A DNA stretch of 64,000 nucleotides from Streptomyces sp. HM190 (GTDB lineage Bacteria > Actinomycetota > Actinomycetes > Streptomycetales > Streptomycetaceae): NCBI RefSeq assembly GCF_009857135.1, contig NZ_CP047318.1, forward strand, positions 3,224,001 to 3,288,000. The letters run 5' to 3'. A program made the translations under genes and the position numbers. A model generated the notes under the pieces. It was not told where the DNA came from and did no database searches. It saw only the letters and a program-made list of their open reading frames with translations. Of this stretch, positions 61,301 to 64,000 are shown piece by piece. The first letter of the stretch is position 1; each line of letters opens with the position of its first letter.

Positions 61301-61728
61301 AGGCGGCCCTGAAGGGCAAGAAGGTCAAGGACTTCGACCTGGAGCTCCAGGAGGGCGCGGACGTGGTCGTGGTGCCCCCGAGCACCCCGGCGGACGAGCC
61401 GGGCGCCACCGGTGACGAGGAGGACGGCGGCACCACGGGCGGCGAGGAGACCGCGGGCCAGACGGACGGCGGCACCACCGGCGCCCCGACCGACGGGGGC
61501 GCCACCACGGGCGGCGGCGACACGACGACGACCGGCGGCGCACCCACCACCGGAGGCGGTACGACGACCGGGGGCGGGACCACCGACGGCGGCGCGGCCA
61601 CCGGAGGCGGAGGCACCGCGGACGGCGGGGCCACCACCGGGGGCGGCACCACCGACGGCGGCGGGACGACGGACGGCGGCGGAGCGGCCACCGGAGGCGG
61701 CACGGCGGAGGGGACGTTCTTCCCGTGA
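58354..61728 (+). CDS. Class A penicillin-binding protein (GT51 + transpeptidase) with a very long disordered N-terminus, 1124 aa
   Basis: Residues 1-360 are a cytosolic, low-complexity Pro/Gly/Ser/Thr region including (SG/TG) runs and two similar segments, AELTMPLSVTR (~228) and AEMTMTLGVTR (~280). The single membrane helix is at ~370-392. GT51: AEDRDFYSEPAIDPKAMIRA (~446), GSTITQQYVKN and EILEGYLNTSFFGRNAYGIQAAAQAYYG. Transpeptidase: SxxK as GSTFKPF (~728), SVN in DKSVNSVYAQ (~796) and KTG in AGKTGTAEE (~921). The last ~90 residues are GGTT/GGG repeats outside the cell. It polymerises and crosslinks peptidoglycan. ATG at 58354 has AGGAG. Confidence 0.93.
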   Translation: MSDEPQPKRNGPGRTPGQPERRTPGTPPEPPTTGTAPGRPSEGRPGRQADGTADGPTGEASDRTSGGRAGSDSGSGTGTGTGTGTGSASASGGRPGPGSASDSGGRPGSASDSGGRPGTATGDGAVAGGGRAAGSGSGAPAGGRPGTGKGGQQAGGPAGPAKGDPAKGGPSGRSSDGGSASGAQGRETGQRSGTPGGGKSLSPSGATTSAGAAARTSGGTGTPESAAELTMPLSVTRPRKSGPGTPGGKPGAAGAGASGAAAAARSTGGPATGGPAAGDAEMTMTLGVTRAGAKPGGKRPGGTTTAGAAGAAGAAAAAGSASAAGGGAATAVVPAVAAADVPDVTPAGGGKGKKPKRPKRTGWRRLFPTWRMVLSSFVIVTMLIIGAFVLGYNLVHIPKPQELATKQSNVYLYADGTQIARDGEVNRENVPLSKVSKAAQHAVLAAEDRDFYSEPAIDPKAMIRAAWNTASGKGKQSGSTITQQYVKNYYLAQDQTVTRKVKEFFIAIKLDREVTKDEILEGYLNTSFFGRNAYGIQAAAQAYYGVDADELSAEQGAYLAALVNAPSMYDVVAHPENKGAAVARWNYVLDGMVKEGWLKQSERAGMKFDMPKQTTTSTAFSGQRGYLVEAIKSYLIEHKIIDEEALENGGGYRITTTIQPKMQDAFIKAVDDNLMDKLDKKNRKVDNYVRAGGASIDPKTGKVIAMYGGIDYLKQYVNNATRRDYQVGSTFKPFVFTAAVENNSNTQSGQAITPNTVYDGSSERPVVGWPGERYAPENEDYVDYGNITVRQATDKSVNSVYAQMAVDVGPAKVEQTAIDLGVPKNTPDMNPYPSIALGTATASVLDMAEAYATLANHGRHGTYTMIERITKDGEEIKLPSTDPQQAVSRQAADTTTSVLRSVVQGGTATAAQASGHPAAGKTGTAEEDKAAWFAGYTPDLATVVSVMGQDPKTGVHKPLYGAMGLQRINGGGAPTEIWAQFTKAALKGKKVKDFDLELQEGADVVVVPPSTPADEPGATGDEEDGGTTGGEETAGQTDGGTTGAPTDGGATTGGGDTTTTGGAPTTGGGTTTGGGTTDGGAATGGGGTADGGATTGGGTTDGGGTTDGGGAATGGGTAEGTFFP

Positions 61729-61754
61729 CGGCGGGCCGCCGGGGCGGATGACGA

Positions 61755-61796
61755 ACGGGAGGGGGCTGGTGACCGTGGTCACCAGCCCCCTCCCGT
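61755..61796 (+). terminator. Strong hairpin terminator after the PBP gene
   Basis: A perfect 19-bp stem (61755-61773 with 61778-61796) with loop CGTG lies 27 bp after the PBP stop. There is no U-tract. It also serves the convergent GroES-like gene. Confidence 0.92.
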
Positions 61797-61822
61797 GTGC
61801 GGCGGGCGTCCGCCGGGGCGCG

Positions 61823-62164
61823 CTACAGGTACAGACCGGTGGAGTCCTCCGAGCCCTCGAACCGGTCCGCGGCCACGGCGTGCAGGTCGCGCTCGCGCAT
61901 CAGGACGTACGCGACGCCCCTGACCTCGACCTCGGCCCGGTCCTCCGGGTCGAACAGGACGCGGTCGCCCGGCTCGACCGTCCGGACGTTCTGCCCGACC
62001 GCGACGACCTCCGCCCAGGCGAGCCGCCGGCCGACCGCCGCCGTCGCGGGAATCAGGATGCCGCCGCCCGAACGCCGCTCCCCCTCAGCGGTGTCCTGCC
62101 GCACGAGCACCCGGTCGTGCAGCATCCTGATGGGCAACTTGTCGTGTTGGCTCTTCTCGCTCAC
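61823..62164 (-). CDS. GroES-like (Cpn10-family) protein, 113 aa
   Basis: Cpn10 fold: LPIRMLHDRVLVRQDTAEGERRSGGGILIPATA, a mobile-loop equivalent, then AEVVAVGQNVRTVEPGDRVLFDPEDRAEVEVRG and LMRERDLHAV. It is longer than canonical GroES at both ends and has no groEL next to it, so it is a divergent paralogue with perhaps a specialised chaperonin partner. ATG start at 62164. Confidence 0.87.
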   Translation of the reverse strand: MSEKSQHDKLPIRMLHDRVLVRQDTAEGERRSGGGILIPATAAVGRRLAWAEVVAVGQNVRTVEPGDRVLFDPEDRAEVEVRGVAYVLMRERDLHAVAADRFEGSEDSTGLYL

Positions 62165-62187
62165 GCCCCCGAACCTACCTGTCTTCC

Positions 62188-62517
62188 TCAGCCCTTGCGG
62201 CGTCGAGTGCCGAGGGCGAGCAGCCCCACGACCCCGACGAGCACGAGCGCCACCGGGACGATGCGCTCCAGCCGGGGCGCCCCGTTCTCGTCGACGAACC
62301 GGCCCTTCGCGTCGCTGACCACCCGGTTGACCGAGACGTAGGCCCTGCCGAGGGTGTGGTCGATGTTGGAGACGACCTTCGCCCGGGCGTCACCGACGAT
62401 GGTCTTCGGGTGCACCCGGACGCCGATCTCGTCGAGCGTCTCCGCGAGGGTGTCGCGGCGGCGCTTGATGTCCGCCTCGATCTCGGCCGGGGTTCTGGTG
62501 TCCGAGGTGTCCGCCAC
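62188..62517 (-). CDS. DUF3618 membrane protein, 109 aa
   Basis: The N-terminus DTRTPAEIEADIKRRRDTLAETLDEIGVRVHPKTIV is the DUF3618 signature, a helical segment with charged heptads. One C-terminal membrane helix (RIVPVALVLVGVVGLLALGTRRRKG) anchors it. Function unknown, thought to belong to membrane-associated stress or division-related proteins. It is 24 bp upstream of the GroES-like gene and probably in the same operon. Confidence 0.88.
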   Translation of the reverse strand: MADTSDTRTPAEIEADIKRRRDTLAETLDEIGVRVHPKTIVGDARAKVVSNIDHTLGRAYVSVNRVVSDAKGRFVDENGAPRLERIVPVALVLVGVVGLLALGTRRRKG

Positions 62518-62590
62518 CGCGCTGCCTCCCGCTGTCCGTCATTGACTGTTTGCGGACAGTCTGTCAGCTCCGCCGGCGACCGTGACGTCA

Positions 62591-62681
62591 GGGCCCGCGG
62601 GAAGGGCCCGCGGGAAGGGTCCGCGGGAAGGGTCCGCGGGAAGGGTCCGCGGGAAGGGTCCGCGGGAAGGGTCCGCGGGAA
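62591..62681. repeat. 13-bp tandem repeat, seven units, with palindromic core
   Basis: Two GGGCCCGCGGGAA and five GGGTCCGCGGGAA units are contiguous. Each holds a CCGCGG palindrome; the first two read CCCGCGGG. The array abuts the left end of MITE copy 2. Confidence 0.95.
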
Positions 62682-62866
62682 GGACCCGCCCGACGGATCA
62701 CGAGTGGGCGCGGGGTCCGGCACACGCACCTGCCGCGTTGTCGTCGGTCGCCGCCGCTCCGCGTCGGATCTCTCCTCCGCCTCGCAGCCGCCCGCACCGG
62801 ACCCCGCGCACCGGAAGCCGTCAGGAGCCGCGACCCGAAGTCGGCGGGATCCGCCGGACAGGCCCT
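62681..62866. mobile_element. MITE-like element copy 2, ~186 bp, upstream of bcp
   Basis: The left end AGGACCCGCCCGACGGATCA (62681-62700) and right end GGGATCCGCCGGACAGGCCCT (62846-62866) are inverted repeats with a few mismatches. Interior blocks match copy 1: CTGCCGCGTTGTCGTCGGT, then GCTCCGCGT, then CTCCTCCGCC. Its right end lies 11 bp before the bcp start codon. Confidence 0.75.
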
Positions 62867-62871
62867 ACGCT
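62866..62871 (+). promoter_or_regulatory. -10 element of a probable leaderless bcp promoter
   Basis: TACGCT is followed by six bases and then ATG 62878, with no ribosome site between. The -10 begins on the last base of MITE copy 2, so any -35 would lie inside the element. Confidence 0.55.
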
Positions 62872-62877
62872 GGTCCG

Positions 62878-63345
62878 ATGAGCGAGCGACTCCAGCCAGG
62901 CGACGTGGCCCCCGCCTTCACCCTCCCGGACGCCGACGGCAACGAGGTGTCCCTGTCCGACCACAAGGGCCGCAAGGTCATCGTCTACTTCTACCCGGCC
63001 GCCCTGACCCCCGGCTGCACGAAGCAGGCCTGCGACTTCACCGACAACCTGGACCTGCTGGCCGGCGCCGGGTACGACGTCATCGGCGTCTCCCCCGACA
63101 AGCCGGAGAAGCTGGCCAAGTTCCGCGAGAAGGAGTCCCTGAAGGTCACCCTCGTCGGCGACCCCGACAAGACGGTCCTGGAGGCGTACGGCGCGTTCGG
63201 CGAGAAGAAGCTGTACGGCAAGGTCGTCACCGGCGTCATCCGCTCGACGATCATCGTCGACGAGGAGGGCAAGGTGGAACGCGCCCTCTACAACGTGAAG
63301 GCGACCGGCCACGTGGCGAAGATCATCAAGGACCTGGGCATCTGA
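62878..63345 (+). CDS. bcp: Bcp/PrxQ-type thioredoxin-dependent peroxiredoxin, 155 aa
   Basis: A thioredoxin-fold peroxidase: DVAPAFTLPDADGNEVSLSDHKGRKVIVYFYPAALTPGCTKQACDF holds the peroxidatic Cys45 and, five residues on, resolving Cys50, as in PrxQ. The end is KVERALYNVKATGHVAKIIKDLGI. It reduces hydrogen and organic peroxides in the cytoplasm. The PAALTPGC segment replaces the common PKDxTPGC. Probably leaderless. Confidence 0.93.
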   Translation: MSERLQPGDVAPAFTLPDADGNEVSLSDHKGRKVIVYFYPAALTPGCTKQACDFTDNLDLLAGAGYDVIGVSPDKPEKLAKFREKESLKVTLVGDPDKTVLEAYGAFGEKKLYGKVVTGVIRSTIIVDEEGKVERALYNVKATGHVAKIIKDLGI

Positions 63346-63362
63346 CCCCACCCGCCCCCGAG

Positions 63363-63398
63363 AACGGCTCGTACCGCAGCACTCCGGTACGAGCCGTT
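63363..63398 (+). terminator. Hairpin terminator after bcp
   Basis: A perfect 14-bp stem (63363-63376 with 63385-63398) with an 8-nt loop lies 17 bp after the bcp stop. Confidence 0.9.
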
Positions 63399-63481
63399 CC
63401 GCATGTCGATCGTGACTACGCGCCCAGCGATTCGTTACTCCGTACGAGGCCACGAACAGGTGACCGGAACGGAGGGGGCCC

Positions 63482-64000
63482 ATGCGAGCCAGTGCCTACC
63501 CGAAGGAGCGGCTGGAGGAGGCGGCACGGGGAGCGCGGACATTGTCGGAGGCGTTGGAGAGGTTGGGGGTGGATCCGAAGGGCTGGACGCGGCGATACGT
63601 CCACGACCGGATGAAGAAGCTCGGGGTGGATGTCTCGCACTTCGAGCGCGAGGGGGCCAAGTGGACGCGGCAGGTCCTTGAGCCGGTGGTCGCCCGCTCA
63701 ACGAGCGTCAACGAGGTGCTGCGACAGGTGGGGCTCGACCCGGTGGGTGGACACCACACGAACATCTCCCGGCGCATCAAGGCGTACGGCCTGGACACCT
63801 CACACTTCACGTCGGCGGTCCGCACGGAGAGGCAGCGCTACAACCAGCGTCGCCGGACGGCCGAAGAGATCCTCGTGGAGGACACCTCCGCGCGCGCCTC
63901 GCGCATACCCAGCAGCCGTCTCAAGCGGGCGATGCGTGACATGGACGTCGAGGAACGCTGTGCCTTGTGCGGAATCGAGCCGGTGTGGCTCGGAGAACCG
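63482..64000 (+). CDS. HNH-endonuclease-like DNA-binding protein, 3'-truncated by the window edge
   Basis: Two related helical modules occur in the N-terminal part: RRYVHDRMKKLGVDVSHFE (~40) and SRRIKAYGLDTSHFT (~95), each preceded by an AxSxxEALxxLGxDP-type helix. These resemble the DNA-binding repeats preceding HNH nuclease domains. The visible end MDVEERCALCGIEPVW is the first CxxC of an HNH/zinc site, and the rest lies outside the window. ATG at 63482 has GGAGGGGG upstream. A small phage-type or regulatory nuclease is likely; activity cannot be judged from this part. Confidence 0.75.
   Translation, partial: MRASAYPKERLEEAARGARTLSEALERLGVDPKGWTRRYVHDRMKKLGVDVSHFEREGAKWTRQVLEPVVARSTSVNEVLRQVGLDPVGGHHTNISRRIKAYGLDTSHFTSAVRTERQRYNQRRRTAEEILVEDTSARASRIPSSRLKRAMRDMDVEERCALCGIEPVWLGEP

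Noticed and set aside
58144..61782. 1212-codon minus-strand frame opposite the PBP gene
   Set aside because: Antisense shadow of the strongly biased PBP coding sequence; no domain, start signal or neighbours support it.

Overview
The window is chromosomal DNA of a high-GC actinomycete, almost certainly a Streptomyces. The evidence is the extreme G/C bias at third codon positions, frequent GTG/TTG starts with GGAGG-type ribosome sites or leaderless starts, and the gene content: a CdgA-type c-di-GMP enzyme, the CslA/GlxA tip-polymer locus, actinobacterial sortases, WhiJ/DUF397 genes, DUF1707 and DUF3618. The gene order resembles, from memory, the S. coelicolor stretch that runs from cdgA past cslA/glxA to a class A PBP and bcp; no alignment was run.

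1-6.9 kb: the end of an unknown gene and an overlapping SF1 helicase with a duplicated 3' end; then a compact TerC - winged-helix regulator - heliorhodopsin - Usp-like cluster tied together by matching inverted-repeat operators; then two poorly known genes. 6.9-23.4 kb: three identical tRNA-Lys(CTT) genes in direct orientation. Between them lie an M6 metalloprotease, cdgA, a luciferase-like oxidoreductase, an ectoine-type ehuBCDA transporter with a racemase-like neighbour and an IclR regulator, a decayed AMP-ligase/histidine-kinase chimera, an AA10 LPMO, an SPFH protein and an NlpC/P60-PG-binding enzyme. 23.8-29 kb: cslA-glxA plus a convergent GH6 lipoprotein. With the LPMO this looks like the machinery for the cellulose-like glycan at hyphal tips. 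29-38.4 kb: two sortases, two secreted C-terminally anchored proteins, a HAD phosphatase, a ROK regulator divergent from a Gfo/Idh oxidoreductase, an FAH-family enzyme, a YidC paralogue and DUF6412.

38.6-41.4 kb holds a Tat-exported GH30 enzyme and a SEC-C protein. 41.6-47.7 kb is an accessory island with visibly less biased codon use: a PLD-helicase-DUF3427 protein, a WhiJ-like trio (ATPase, XRE/DUF5753, DUF397), a Cys-rich fragment resembling a radical-SAM C-terminus, and a CYTH cyclase. 47.7-64 kb returns to core-type genes: PlsC, VOC, Hsp20, DUF445, an SGNH esterase, DUF1707, a three-gene ABC-2 exporter, a class A PBP, GroES-like, DUF3618, Bcp, and a truncated HNH gene at the edge.

Repeats are a second theme. 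Two copies of a ~190-bp MITE-like element with ~20-bp terminal inverted repeats sit just upstream of probably leaderless genes. Several short tandem arrays (6, 14, 20 and 24 bp) start at or straddle stop codons. No CRISPR array, rRNA, prophage, complete insertion sequence or biosynthetic gene cluster was seen. All function calls come from motif reading without database searches.
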